Origin: CAYRVX01 sp964642165
GTDB lineage: Bacteria > Planctomycetota > Phycisphaerae > SM23-33
Reading direction: 5' to 3'
Length of the DNA: 44,877 nt
Assembly (NCBI GenBank): GCA_964642165.1
Contig: CAZXOC010000018.1
Coordinates: forward strand, 1 to 44,877
This document shows positions 25,493-34,761 of the stretch, piece by piece. Position numbers and translations under genes: made by a program. The number at the start of each line of letters is the position of its first letter. Positions within the stretch are counted from its first letter, which is position 1. The notes beneath the pieces were generated by a model that was given only the letters and a program-made list of their open reading frames with translations, had not been told where the DNA came from and ran no database searches.

Positions 25493-26893
25493 ATGAAGAA
25501 GGCAACCGGGATCTCTTTGGGGACGTTACTGGTATGCCTGCTTGCGGTCTGCACGCCGCAGGCGACCGCCGCCGTGATCCGCGTCGTTGCATATAACGTG
25601 CACAACAAACCCGACAACCCGAACGATGATGCCTGGTTCGAGACGGTTTTCTCCGCGATCGAAGAGGAATCTAGGAACGGTATCGCCAAGCGCCCCGACA
25701 TCGTTGCCTTGTCTGAAACCGATGCGAATGGGAGCGAGTGGGATTCGTCGATCCGCCTCGTTAACGTGCTGAACCGCATATACGGCGTCGCCACGTACGA
25801 TGTTGTCACCGCTTCCCATGCTGGGGGAGACCGCACGGGTGTTGTGTACGACACGTGCACGCTGAGCCTTCTGGACTCCGAGGATGTCCCGGGAACTTGG
25901 ACTCATCCGATTAAGCGCTGTCATTTCCAGCCCACCGGCTTGGCAGGCCCCGATCTGGACTTCTATGTGTACGCGGTGCACCTGAAAGCCGGCGAGTCTG
26001 GACAACGCAAGTACACACGAGGGCTCGAGGCTGCCGCCCTCCGTGCCGACGCCGACGACCTGGGCGAAGGGGCCCGCGTGCTGTTCGCAGGGGATTTTAA
26101 CATCTACCGCACACTCGAGAGTTGTCCCACAAGCGAGGGGGCCTATCACGAGATGCTTGCGCTCGGTAACGCTCACTCCATCGACCTGGCCGACCTGGAC
26201 GATGACGGCAACGACTTCTCTGATCCCAACCAGGACATCAAGTGGGATTGCAACGATCGCTTCATAAACTACCACACGTACGAGACCGGCTACGGCCTCG
26301 ATCCCGACGAGAACGCCATGAACAGTCGGTTCGACTTCATGTTCGCCACCGACGAGCTGACGGACGGCGTCGGGCTGGACTACGTGGAGGACTCATTCCA
26401 CGTCTTCGGGAACGACGGCACGCACGACTTCAACTGCCCCATCGACAGCAACAACACGATCCCCCTCCATTCCGACGTTCTGAAGGCCCTCAAGAACGCC
26501 AGCGACCATCTGCCGATCGTGGCTGACTTCGAGATCCTCACCTCCGAAGAACTACTCGGCGATGCGGACTGCGACGGGGACGTGGACGCCTTCGACTACG
26601 TGGCCCTGAAGAGGAACGTCGGCAAGACGGGCGCGGTCTGGGAAGAGGGCGACTTCAATGGCGACGGCGACGTGGACCGGGGGGATTTCGTCTGCCTCAG
26701 GGCCCATTTCGGGGACAGGGTCCCCGGCGCTTCGGGCGCGTTCATTCCCGAGCCCGGCGCGCTGGCGATGCTGGCAGTGGGCGGGCTGGTGATCGTTCGG
26801 CGCAAGCGCGGCCGGGGAAACGAACGGAAGCACGCCGTCCGGAGGACGGGCGTCTCTCGTGTGAGGGTCACTCCCCGGCCGGCGGGGCGTTGA
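25493..26893 (+). CDS. Exported EEP-family hydrolase with dockerin-like segment and PEP-CTERM tail
   Basis: The 466-residue protein has a signal peptide (1-27) and an endonuclease/exonuclease/phosphatase domain with its usual residues: SETDAN (Glu75), VHLKAG (His163), GDFN (Asp201, Asn203), FDFMF (Asp281) and SDHLP (Asp338, His339). A dockerin-like segment with two calcium-loop motifs (DADCDGDVDAFD and DFNGDGDVDRGD) spans about 356-407. It is followed by a PEP-CTERM signal: PEPGALAMLAVGGLVIV then RRKRGRG (419-442), normally cut by an exosortase. About 24 residues extend past the basic cluster, which is unusual. It may be a surface nuclease or phosphodiesterase. Base composition is less GC-rich than neighbours. 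GGAGG favours the second of two adjacent ATGs. Confidence 0.88.
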   Translation: MKKATGISLGTLLVCLLAVCTPQATAAVIRVVAYNVHNKPDNPNDDAWFETVFSAIEEESRNGIAKRPDIVALSETDANGSEWDSSIRLVNVLNRIYGVATYDVVTASHAGGDRTGVVYDTCTLSLLDSEDVPGTWTHPIKRCHFQPTGLAGPDLDFYVYAVHLKAGESGQRKYTRGLEAAALRADADDLGEGARVLFAGDFNIYRTLESCPTSEGAYHEMLALGNAHSIDLADLDDDGNDFSDPNQDIKWDCNDRFINYHTYETGYGLDPDENAMNSRFDFMFATDELTDGVGLDYVEDSFHVFGNDGTHDFNCPIDSNNTIPLHSDVLKALKNASDHLPIVADFEILTSEELLGDADCDGDVDAFDYVALKRNVGKTGAVWEEGDFNGDGDVDRGDFVCLRAHFGDRVPGASGAFIPEPGALAMLAVGGLVIVRRKRGRGNERKHAVRRTGVSRVRVTPRPAGR

Positions 26894-29318
26894 GGTAGTC
26901 GCGGATGTTCTCCGCCTCCTGCCCTTCCCAGCCGCGGCGCTTGGCGAGGTAGTGGTTGTACTTCGCCAGGCCCCTGGGGGACATCCGGCGCTCGGTGTAG
27001 TCGCCGAAACAGGGCACGAGCAGGTCGATCCAGCAGGCGATCCTCGCCATCTCGCCGGCGGAGAGCTTCACGTCGTTGTGGCCGGCGCGGAGCATGTGGA
27101 CGAGCTTGCTCTTGGCGGCCCCGGCGTGGTAGGCGGGAAGCATGCTGGGCTCCGACTGCGGGTTGATCCAGTTGCAGACGCGCCGGTCGGCCAAGGCGCG
27201 GTAAGCGTCGCTCCACTCGCCGGGCGCGCCCTTGAGGCTGAAGGCGACCTTCGTGCCCGTCCCCGCGGGCGCCGCGGCCTTGGGGGATCGACGCCCCCGT
27301 CCGCGCGGCGGGCCGCGGTGGCAGCGGACGCAGTGGCGGTCGAGGATCGGCTGGATCTCGCGGTGGAAGCTGAAGCCGCGCGGCGGGTCGGAGAAGGGCT
27401 CCAGCGCCGCCGGCGGGCGCCGCATCGCGATCGTCGCGCCCCGGACGGGCGGGGCGGTGTTCTTGTCCTCGTGGCAACCGACGCAACTGACGGACTCGCC
27501 CGGCTGGAGGGTCAGCCAGCTCCGCATGGTCTGGGCGGCATGGCCGTTGGCGTCCAGGGCCTGGAAGTACAGCGGCGTCAGCGCCGGCACGGTGAAGCAG
27601 GCCGAGCCGTCGGCGTGGACCCTCGTCGTGCCGAGGACCACCTTCACGTCCCACGTGCCGCGTTCGGAGACGGGCGTGCTGATCAGCGCCCCGCCGGCCG
27701 GGCCGTGGTTGCGGTTGTCGTCGATCCCCGCCGCCCGGAACTCCAGCGCGACGACGCGGAGCCGGCGGATCGTTCCGCGCGGCACGCCCGCCAGTCCGCC
27801 GCCGACGTGGACGTCCTGCATGTAGACCGTGCCGGTCTTGCGGCGGTAGTTGACGACGTTCGGCCGCCGATGGGGGACCGGCCGCGGGGCCAGTGGGATC
27901 GGCTGGTTGCAGGAGATCTTCTCGTCGGCCACCAGCAGCTCGCGCCGTCCGTCGGCGAACACCAGGTACACGGCGAAGCGGCGTCTGGGTCGCCTGCCCG
28001 AGTTTCGCGACGCCGGCAGCATCGTCACCAGGAACGCCTCTTCGGAGCCGCGCCCGCTGGCCGGGTCGATCAGCGGGTAGGGGTACTGGAACTGGTCGCC
28101 GCTCTGCCCGTAGGCGTCGATGCGGACGGCCTTCGTCTCGCGCACCGGGGCGATGAGCCGGGCGCCCTGGTTCTCCTGGCGCCCGCGCTGGGGATCGAGC
28201 AGGCCCAGCCAGCCCTTCTGGCGCGAATGGTGCCCGCTGAAGACGGCCACGTACTTCCCCGTGCCGGGAATCATTCGCGCGTGGAGGATCGTCGTGGGGA
28301 ACCAGGAGTTGTTGCCGTACAGCTCGGTCTGGGCCGTGCCGTCGGGGTTCATCTGGAAGAGCCCCTGGGGGTAGATCTGCCCGCGGTCGTTGTAGTCCCA
28401 GCGCGTGTAGATGACCCGCCCGTCGGGCGTGACGGTGGGGAAGTTGGTGTGGACCTGGTCGACGCTGAGGCGGCGCAGGAACCGCCCGCGGGCGTCGCAG
28501 GTGTAGAGGTTGCTGACCTCGGTCCACCAGCAGTCGACGGTCTGCACGCAGCGCGTGGAGTTGAAGACGATCTCCCCGTTGGGCAGGTAGGCGCCCTCGT
28601 AATCGGCGAAGCCCAGCCCGGACGTGAGCCGGCGAACCGCCCCGGCGCGAACGTCCGCCCCGTCGGCCTGAACGTCCATCTCGTAGAGGTGGTAGTCGTC
28701 CTGGCGGTCGGACTTCTTCCACGCGAAGAGGATGCGCCTGCCGTCGCAGGACACGTCGGGGTCGCGGACGACGCCCTTCGGGTCGTCGATCAGCGTGTGC
28801 ACCTTGCCGTACAGGGCGCCTTCGCCCATCGCGAGCACGCACAGGCTGGTGCCCGGCCGGAAGTGACGCTCCGCCTGCGCGTCGGACTGGCCCTCGGTGT
28901 AGGCGTAGTGCGAGCCCCCCATGTCGTAGTGTTTCGTAAAGACGATCCGGCGGATCTGGGGGAGGTACGGCCGAAGGCGTGCGGCGCGTCGGGCCTGGCA
29001 GGCCCGGCGGTGCAGGGCCGCCCAGCGGGCATCCTCGGGCGGCACCGGCGCGGCGCGGAGCCGGGCGTACTCGGCGCGCAGGTTTGCGGCGGCCGGCGAC
29101 CCCGCCGCCGCCAGCTCGTCGATGGGCTTCCGCACCGCCTCGACGCGGAGCCGCCCGCCGGCGTAGAGCCCGTCCTGCCCGGCCCAGTCGGCCTCGACGG
29201 CCCGGCGCAGCGGCTCGCGCGGGCGGACGGTGCGCGGCTGCGCGGCGCCGGCCAGCGCGGCCAGGAAGACCTGCCCGGCGGCTGCCAGTGGGATCGAGAG
29301 CCTGAGCGTTTGCTGCAT
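26868..29318 (-). CDS. HzsA-like di-heme protein (beta-propeller plus cytochrome c region)
   Basis: The 816-residue protein has a signal peptide (about 1-27). Its middle has TolB/PD40-like propeller repeats (DPDVSCDGRRILFAW; FPTVTPDGRVIYTRW). Two heme c motifs follow, CVGCH (612-616) and CVRCH (663-667). Overall organisation matches the family that includes the hydrazine synthase alpha subunit; that family is widespread in planctomycetes without anammox, so hydrazine synthesis is not implied. It probably has a periplasmic redox role. The ATG at 29318 is chosen because a signal peptide starts there; the ribosome binding site is weak and a TTG lies upstream at 29384. Its 3' end overlaps the EEP gene by 26 bp, and it is divergent from an Rrf2 gene. 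Confidence 0.83.
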   Translation of the reverse strand: MQQTLRLSIPLAAAGQVFLAALAGAAQPRTVRPREPLRRAVEADWAGQDGLYAGGRLRVEAVRKPIDELAAAGSPAAANLRAEYARLRAAPVPPEDARWAALHRRACQARRAARLRPYLPQIRRIVFTKHYDMGGSHYAYTEGQSDAQAERHFRPGTSLCVLAMGEGALYGKVHTLIDDPKGVVRDPDVSCDGRRILFAWKKSDRQDDYHLYEMDVQADGADVRAGAVRRLTSGLGFADYEGAYLPNGEIVFNSTRCVQTVDCWWTEVSNLYTCDARGRFLRRLSVDQVHTNFPTVTPDGRVIYTRWDYNDRGQIYPQGLFQMNPDGTAQTELYGNNSWFPTTILHARMIPGTGKYVAVFSGHHSRQKGWLGLLDPQRGRQENQGARLIAPVRETKAVRIDAYGQSGDQFQYPYPLIDPASGRGSEEAFLVTMLPASRNSGRRPRRRFAVYLVFADGRRELLVADEKISCNQPIPLAPRPVPHRRPNVVNYRRKTGTVYMQDVHVGGGLAGVPRGTIRRLRVVALEFRAAGIDDNRNHGPAGGALISTPVSERGTWDVKVVLGTTRVHADGSACFTVPALTPLYFQALDANGHAAQTMRSWLTLQPGESVSCVGCHEDKNTAPPVRGATIAMRRPPAALEPFSDPPRGFSFHREIQPILDRHCVRCHRGPPRGRGRRSPKAAAPAGTGTKVAFSLKGAPGEWSDAYRALADRRVCNWINPQSEPSMLPAYHAGAAKSKLVHMLRAGHNDVKLSAGEMARIACWIDLLVPCFGDYTERRMSPRGLAKYNHYLAKRRGWEGQEAENIRDYLNAPPAGE

Positions 29319-29396
29319 GAGGTACTCGTCGTTGCGGCGCCGGCCTGTCGAGGGCGCCCTGGCCGTGGGGAATTCCGGCGACAAAAAGTCGCATCA

Positions 29397-29441
29397 ATTG
29401 TAACGATTTTCGTGCGAATCCGTTCCGCCATCCGGTAGAAT
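29397..29441. promoter_or_regulatory. Divergent promoter candidates between HzsA-like and Rrf2 genes
   Basis: TAGAAT (29436-29441, plus strand) and TACAAT (29402-29397, minus strand) are plausible -10 boxes pointing to the Rrf2 and HzsA-like genes. The stretch is AT-rich compared with its surroundings. No good -35 hexamers are visible, consistent with activator dependence, but this is only pattern matching. Confidence 0.35.
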
Positions 29442-29608
29442 CACAACGCGCTCGGGGCCCGGCACGATGAGGTGACGGGCTTGACAGAACCGGGCGATCA
29501 TTGTCCGCTCGCGCGAAACATGTCGGACTTGGAAAAGGAGAAGCTCCAGGCGTCGGCCGGCGCGCCGTGTCTTCTCCATTGACACTGCCAGCGATCGGGA
29601 ATAGACCC

Positions 29609-30040
29609 ATGCCCAAGATGTCGCAGAAGTGCGAGTACGGTCTGCGGACACTCCTTGAACTGACTCGGCGCCAAGGGCAGGGACCGGTCTCCGTCAGCGA
29701 GATCGCCGCCGCCCAGGCGATCCCCCAGCGGTTCCTGGAGCTCATCGTCAAGGAGCTGCGCGAGGCCGGCGTCCTCCAATCGTACCGCGGGGCGCGGGGC
29801 GGCTACACGCTGTCGGCCGATCCCAAGCACCTGACGATCGGCCAGATCATTCACCTGCTCGACGGGCAGGTGAGCCCGATGGACTGCATGGCCTGCGGCG
29901 GGGAGCGGTACTGCGCGCTCCAGGGCGACTGCGTCCTCGAGCAGATCTGGAACGAGGCCGCCGCCCTCCTCGACGGGCTGTACGAGTCCGTCACCTTCGA
30001 GGAGCTCGCCCGTCGGCCATCCGGCGGGGCCAAGTCCTGA
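29609..30040 (+). CDS. Rrf2-family transcription regulator
   Basis: The 143-residue protein has the Rrf2 winged helix (KCEYGLRTLLELTRR; SEIAAAQAIPQRFLELIVKEL) and a wing RGARGGYTLS. Cysteines at 93, 96, 102 and 108 (CMACGGERYCALQGDC) match the cluster-binding region of Fe-S Rrf2 proteins such as IscR/NsrR/RsrR, with an additional Cys. It should sense iron-sulfur status, redox or nitric oxide, and repress or activate the divergent HzsA-like gene, itself or the downstream lyase; which one is not shown. The start is MPKMSQK; MSQK three codons later is possible. Confidence 0.9.
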   Translation: MPKMSQKCEYGLRTLLELTRRQGQGPVSVSEIAAAQAIPQRFLELIVKELREAGVLQSYRGARGGYTLSADPKHLTIGQIIHLLDGQVSPMDCMACGGERYCALQGDCVLEQIWNEAAALLDGLYESVTFEELARRPSGGAKS

Positions 30041-30192
30041 GCCGCCGGGCGTCCGCGGCCACGACCCCCGCGCGTGCGGGAGCCGGGGTGTCCGGCCGGC
30101 AAGACACCACCGCCGTGTCCGTGGAGGGATCCCTCGCAGGGAAAGCCGCCGGGGCCCGTTCCGCGCCGGCCTGAAACCGGGAGCCATTCTCC

Positions 30193-33100
30193 ATGAAGGT
30201 CTCGCCGCTGCTCGGGGCCGTTCTGGGCGCTGCCGCAGCCGCCCTGGCCGCTTCACCCGCCGCGGGGGCCGCGCCGCCGGCGGAGCTGGGCCGCTTCGAG
30301 ATCGCCGAGCCGCTCGGCAGGGATTGGTCCGGCGAATGGGTCACGGCGGAGGCGAGCATCGACACGGGCAGCCGGGACGTGCCCGCCGGCCGGCTTCGCG
30401 TGGTGACGACCGTCCGGCCGCGGGGCCGCAAGGGCCGCGCCGAGGACACGCCCGCGCGGACGATGGTCCTGCCCGCCCAGTTCTACGACGCCGACGGGGA
30501 GAAGCTGCTGGCCGAGACGCACGCCGCCGGGGGGCGGATGCGGCTCAAGGTGCTCTTCGCGGCCGTGCTTCAGAAGAACGCGACGCAGGTCTTCCGCATC
30601 GTCGACGGCGGCGAGCAGCCCCGACCGTGGCGGCCGGTGCGGATCCGAACAGACGGCCCGAGGACGACCGTCACCAACGGCGTGTACGAGCTGGAGTTCG
30701 ACGGGTCCGCTCCCCGACCGATCCATGCCGTCCGAGCCGGCGGCGCCCGCGGGACGATGGGCGTGTTCTCCTGGCCGGAGGGCGTGCGGTGCACGGGCGT
30801 GACGGACCGCTGGGTGGAGCGAGGCCCCGCGCGGGCGGTCCTGGAGCGCGAGTTCGCCTTCGCGGGTCCGGCCCCGTCGCCGGCGCACCGCGCGTGGATC
30901 GCCCCGCGGAAGGGCCTGCACTACGTCGTCCGCTTCGACGTCCGCGCCGAGGACCCCTGGATCGACATCACCGACGACTACTGCCTGGGCAAGGGCACGT
31001 CGCTCCGGCTGGACCTGGCCGCGCTGAAGGCCGACGTCGTCCACCACCCGCATACGTACAACGCGCGGACGTTCCGGCCGGACGGGAAGGCGGAGGACAC
31101 CACGCTCCAGCCGCCGCAGCACCCCATCGCCACGCTGGGTCCGATCTGGCGCGACATCTGGTTCGGCGGCGGGCCCGTGGCGTTCGTCTTCCGGACCGGC
31201 GCGGACCACGGGATCGGCTTCGCCGCCGTGCGCGGCAGCGAGTGGCGGTCGCCGGAGGATGTCGCGCTGGAATCGCAGAACCTCTCGGTCCACGGCGACC
31301 GCAAGCGCCCGGGCCGGGTGTGGGTGAAGATCCCGACGGACGCCGGTCGGGGGCGTCGCTGGGCGATCGTCCTCGGCCCGCCGGAGCTGCGCAAGCGGAT
31401 GGAGCCCCTCGTCCGCGCCCGCGCGGACGTGCCGCTCCAGACGGTCCTGGACGACTGGATCGTGCGGTGGGACTCGAAGCACCCCGACCACAGGTTCTCC
31501 CTGGCGTGGCAGTGGTTCGGCGCGTTCAACCGCCACATCCTGAACCCGACGACCTTCCCCCGCCGCGTGCGGAGCCACCTCGCCGGGCTGGTCCGCAAGG
31601 GCGCGAAGGTGCGCAGTGGCGACCTGGCGATGCTGGCGTACGTGTTCAGCGACCCGAACTACTGGCCGGGCCCGCGCTACCGCTGGCGGATCGGCAATCC
31701 GAACTTCAACACCGACATGTACAACGTCGTGCTCCAGATCGGGCTGGTCATGCCCGACCATCCCCACGCGAAGCGCTGGGTGCGGCACGGCGTGCGCGAG
31801 CTGAAGACCAACGTCGACCGCGACAGCTTCCCCGGCGGCGCGTGGGCCGAAAGCCTCAGCTACAGCGGCTTCTTCTTCCACATCGTCGACTACGCCCGCA
31901 TGCTCTGCCAGGCCGGGGCCGCCTCGCCCTTCCGCGACTGGCCGCGCCTCAAGGAGGTGCTGACCTACCTGGCCTGCATGCACACGCCGACCGACCCGCG
32001 CTACGGCAGCCGGCAGAAGGCGCCCATCGGCGACACGAGCCCCGGCAACTACGTCAAGCGGCTGAACGCCGCCGCGGAGAACTACCGCGGCATCGACGAC
32101 GACTTCGCCCGGCGGCTCGCCCGGTTCCCCAAGGGCGGCCCGGGCGCGCTGGACATCTCCAGCCGCGCGTTCCCCGGCTTCGGCGCGATGCTCCGCGGCA
32201 ACGCCTACGACGACCGGCACGAGTCCTTCGTGACCGTCAAGGCCGGGCCCGCGCGAAACCACTACCAGGGCGACGAGCTGTCGTTCTTCTTCGCGAGCCT
32301 CGCAACGCCGCTGGCGATCGACTACGCCTGCCACTACTCGCCGCGGCCGTGGAGCGCGGCCATGCACAACCGGCCGAACATGGCGGACGCCCGGCCGGTG
32401 GCGGTCGCGTGCCCCCGGGCGTTCCGCGCGTCGCCCGCCGCGGACGCGTTCGTCGCCGACGAGCGGACGCGCCGCATCAACCACGTGCCGATGGCGCCGC
32501 ACCACGCCACGAAGCCCGGGTGGGAGTACCCCTGGGGCGAGCTGCCCGCCGACAAGCCGTGGCGGCTGCGGCGCTGGGCGATGCTCGTCAAGCACGACCC
32601 GAAGCGCAGCCGCATCGCCGACTACCTCGTGATCCGCGACGAGATCGCCTCGCCGCAGACGCCCTGGTGGAACCTGCACGTCCTGGGGCGCGAGATCGTC
32701 CGCGAGGGCGCGCGCGTGTCCTTCCCGGGCCAGCTCGACGTGGACCTCGACGCGCATTTCCTCGCGCCGCGGATCGAGCGCGTCGAGAAGCGCCGCTGGG
32801 GCTGGGGCGGCTCGATGAGCGACCGGCGCGGCAAGAAGGGCGGCGAGTACGAGGCGGCCTGCTTCGGACGATGGGTCCCGAAGGACTTCCAGCGCGGCAC
32901 GTGGAGCGGCGGCGAGATGGCCACCTGGCTGCGCGTCGCCGGCCGGGCCGGACGATCCGACTGGCTGGTCCTCCTCGTGCCGCATCGCCGGGGCGCCGAG
33001 GCGCCGAGGGTGGAGAAGCTCTCGCCGACCAGCGCCCGGATCACGCTGGGCAAGGAGGCGGAGGTCGTCCACCTGGGCACGGACGGCAAGCACCAGGCGG

Positions 33101-33213
33101 CCGTCGAGCGCGGCGGGCGACTCACCGTCCTCCTGAAGGCCGGCGAGGTCAAGCCGCCGTCGGCATTGCCCTTCCCGCCCGCGTCGCCGAACATGGACCG
33201 CGGCGCCCTGTAG
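30193..33213 (+). CDS. Exported heparinase II/III-like polysaccharide lyase
   Basis: The 1006-residue protein has a signal peptide (about 1-26), a beta-rich N-terminal part, an alpha-helical toroid region with GGAWAESLSYSGFFFHIVDYA (about 548-568), and a beta-sandwich region starting near RNHYQGDELSFFF (about 688-700) followed by PLAIDYACHYSP, typical of heparinase II/III-like lyases and related PL families. Such enzymes cleave uronic-acid-containing glycans by beta-elimination. Catalytic Asn/Tyr/His cannot be pinned down by eye. It follows the Rrf2 gene by 152 nt and a photolyase gene starts 30 nt after its stop. Confidence 0.75.
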   Translation: MKVSPLLGAVLGAAAAALAASPAAGAAPPAELGRFEIAEPLGRDWSGEWVTAEASIDTGSRDVPAGRLRVVTTVRPRGRKGRAEDTPARTMVLPAQFYDADGEKLLAETHAAGGRMRLKVLFAAVLQKNATQVFRIVDGGEQPRPWRPVRIRTDGPRTTVTNGVYELEFDGSAPRPIHAVRAGGARGTMGVFSWPEGVRCTGVTDRWVERGPARAVLEREFAFAGPAPSPAHRAWIAPRKGLHYVVRFDVRAEDPWIDITDDYCLGKGTSLRLDLAALKADVVHHPHTYNARTFRPDGKAEDTTLQPPQHPIATLGPIWRDIWFGGGPVAFVFRTGADHGIGFAAVRGSEWRSPEDVALESQNLSVHGDRKRPGRVWVKIPTDAGRGRRWAIVLGPPELRKRMEPLVRARADVPLQTVLDDWIVRWDSKHPDHRFSLAWQWFGAFNRHILNPTTFPRRVRSHLAGLVRKGAKVRSGDLAMLAYVFSDPNYWPGPRYRWRIGNPNFNTDMYNVVLQIGLVMPDHPHAKRWVRHGVRELKTNVDRDSFPGGAWAESLSYSGFFFHIVDYARMLCQAGAASPFRDWPRLKEVLTYLACMHTPTDPRYGSRQKAPIGDTSPGNYVKRLNAAAENYRGIDDDFARRLARFPKGGPGALDISSRAFPGFGAMLRGNAYDDRHESFVTVKAGPARNHYQGDELSFFFASLATPLAIDYACHYSPRPWSAAMHNRPNMADARPVAVACPRAFRASPAADAFVADERTRRINHVPMAPHHATKPGWEYPWGELPADKPWRLRRWAMLVKHDPKRSRIADYLVIRDEIASPQTPWWNLHVLGREIVREGARVSFPGQLDVDLDAHFLAPRIERVEKRRWGWGGSMSDRRGKKGGEYEAACFGRWVPKDFQRGTWSGGEMATWLRVAGRAGRSDWLVLLVPHRRGAEAPRVEKLSPTSARITLGKEAEVVHLGTDGKHQAAVERGGRLTVLLKAGEVKPPSALPFPPASPNMDRGAL

Positions 33214-33243
33214 CCGACGGGACGCCCGCGGAGAGGCCGGGAC

Positions 33244-34617
33244 ATGATCCAGCCGGAGAGGATCCAGGCCCTGAACGACGAGCCCGTGCGGGGCGGGCGG
33301 TACGTGCTGTACTGGATGCAGGCCTCGCAGCGGGCCGACGGCAACCACGCGCTGGCCTGCGCGGTCCGGCGGGCGAACGAGCTTTGCCAGCCGGTGGTGG
33401 CGGTCTTCGGCCTGACGGACGACTACCCGGAGGCGAACGAGCGGCACTACGCGTTCCTGCTGGAGGGCCTCGCCGAGACGCAGGCCGCCCTGGCGCAGCG
33501 CGGCATCCGGCTCGTCGTCCGGCGCGGCTCGCCGGAGGCGGTGGCGCTGGAGATGGCGCGGGACGCGTCGCTGCTCGTCGCCGACGGCGGCTACCTGCGC
33601 CACCAGCGCGAGTGGCGCGACGTCGTCGGCCGCCGCGCGCCCTGCCGGGCCGTCCAGGTCGAGAGCGACGTCCTCGTGCCCGTCGAGGTCGCCAGCGGCA
33701 AGGAGGAATACGCCGCCCGCACGATCCGCCCGAAGCTGCACCGCCAGTGGGACCGCTACCTCGTACCGCTGCGAGCCGTGCCGGTGAAGAAGGACTCGCT
33801 CGGCCTGCGGTTCGACTCCCTGGACCTCGGCGACGCCGACGCGGTGCTGGCGTCGATGGACGTCGATCGCAGCGTCGGCCGCGTGCGCCGCTACGTCGGC
33901 GGTGCGGGGCAGGCCCGGAAGCTCCTTCGGAGGTTCCTGTCGGCGAAGCTGAAGGACTACGCGGCGCTGCGGAACGACCCCAGCCTGGATATCCAGTCGC
34001 ACATGAGCCCGTACCTGCACTTCGGGCAGATCTCGCCGCTGGAGATCGCCCTGGCCGTGCCCCGCTCGCGGGCCGGCGAGAAGAGCAAGGAGGCGTACCT
34101 GGAGGAGCTGCTGGTCCGCCGCGAGCTGGCCGTCAACTTCGTCTTCTACAACCCCCGCTACGACGAGTACGCCGCCGTCCCGCACTGGGCCCGCACGACG
34201 CTCAAGGCCCACGCCGGCGACCGGCGCGAGCACGTCTACACGCCCGAGCAGCTCGCTTCCTCGCGGACGCACGATCCGTACTTCAACGCCGCCATGGCGG
34301 AGATGCGCCTCGCCGGCAAGATGCACAATTACATGCGGATGTACTGGGGCAAGAAGATCATCGAGTGGACCCGCTCGCCGCGGCGGGCCTTCCGCACCAT
34401 GCTCGCGCTGAACAACCGCTACTTCCTCGACGGGCGCGACCCGGCCAGCTACACGAACGTCGCCTGGTGCTTCGGCAAGCACGACCGCCCGTGGACGCGG
34501 CGGCCCGTCTTCGGGACCGTCCGCTACATGAACGCCGCCGGGCTGAAGCGGAAGTTCCGCATCGACGACTACGTCCGCTGGACGGAGGGGCTGGCCCGCG
34601 ACGGCGGGGCGAGCTGA
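33244..34617 (+). CDS. phr: Class II deoxyribodipyrimidine photolyase
   Basis: The 457-residue protein matches class II CPD photolyases: RYVLYWMQASQRADGNHAL at the N-terminus, VVADGGYLRHQREW-like segment, and a C-terminal FAD domain with SPYLHFGQISP, EELLVRRELAVNFV, GKMHNYMRMYWGKKI and LNNRYFLDGRDP. It repairs UV-induced cyclobutane dimers using light and reduced FAD. GGAGAGGCCGGGAC precedes the ATG. It is only 30 nt from the polysaccharide lyase gene, a pairing with no obvious functional logic. Confidence 0.95.
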   Translation: MIQPERIQALNDEPVRGGRYVLYWMQASQRADGNHALACAVRRANELCQPVVAVFGLTDDYPEANERHYAFLLEGLAETQAALAQRGIRLVVRRGSPEAVALEMARDASLLVADGGYLRHQREWRDVVGRRAPCRAVQVESDVLVPVEVASGKEEYAARTIRPKLHRQWDRYLVPLRAVPVKKDSLGLRFDSLDLGDADAVLASMDVDRSVGRVRRYVGGAGQARKLLRRFLSAKLKDYAALRNDPSLDIQSHMSPYLHFGQISPLEIALAVPRSRAGEKSKEAYLEELLVRRELAVNFVFYNPRYDEYAAVPHWARTTLKAHAGDRREHVYTPEQLASSRTHDPYFNAAMAEMRLAGKMHNYMRMYWGKKIIEWTRSPRRAFRTMLALNNRYFLDGRDPASYTNVAWCFGKHDRPWTRRPVFGTVRYMNAAGLKRKFRIDDYVRWTEGLARDGGAS

Positions 34618-34761
34618 GCTGCGCGGCCCGCGGACGGGCGCGGCCGGCCCTCGTTGAGCGGGGTCGGCGGAGAGAAAAGCGGAAACGATGCAGCAAAACG
34701 CCGGGCGAGCGTCACACTCTTCAGGAAGGCCGGACCCAGGCCGGGACCCCGGGTGCCTTGC

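Noticed and set aside
26868..29318. Anammox hydrazine synthase gene
   Set aside because: The HzsA-like family is wide and the beta and gamma subunits and hydrazine dehydrogenase are absent from the window, so an anammox function is not supported.
29481..29486. TTGACA as a -35 box upstream of the Rrf2 gene
   Set aside because: No acceptable -10 hexamer lies 15-19 bp downstream, so it was not called a promoter.
34654..34761. TTG start giving a longer sigma factor
   Set aside because: The added residues are basic and unlike known ECF N-termini, and no ribosome binding site precedes the TTG; the ATG at 34762 is preferred.
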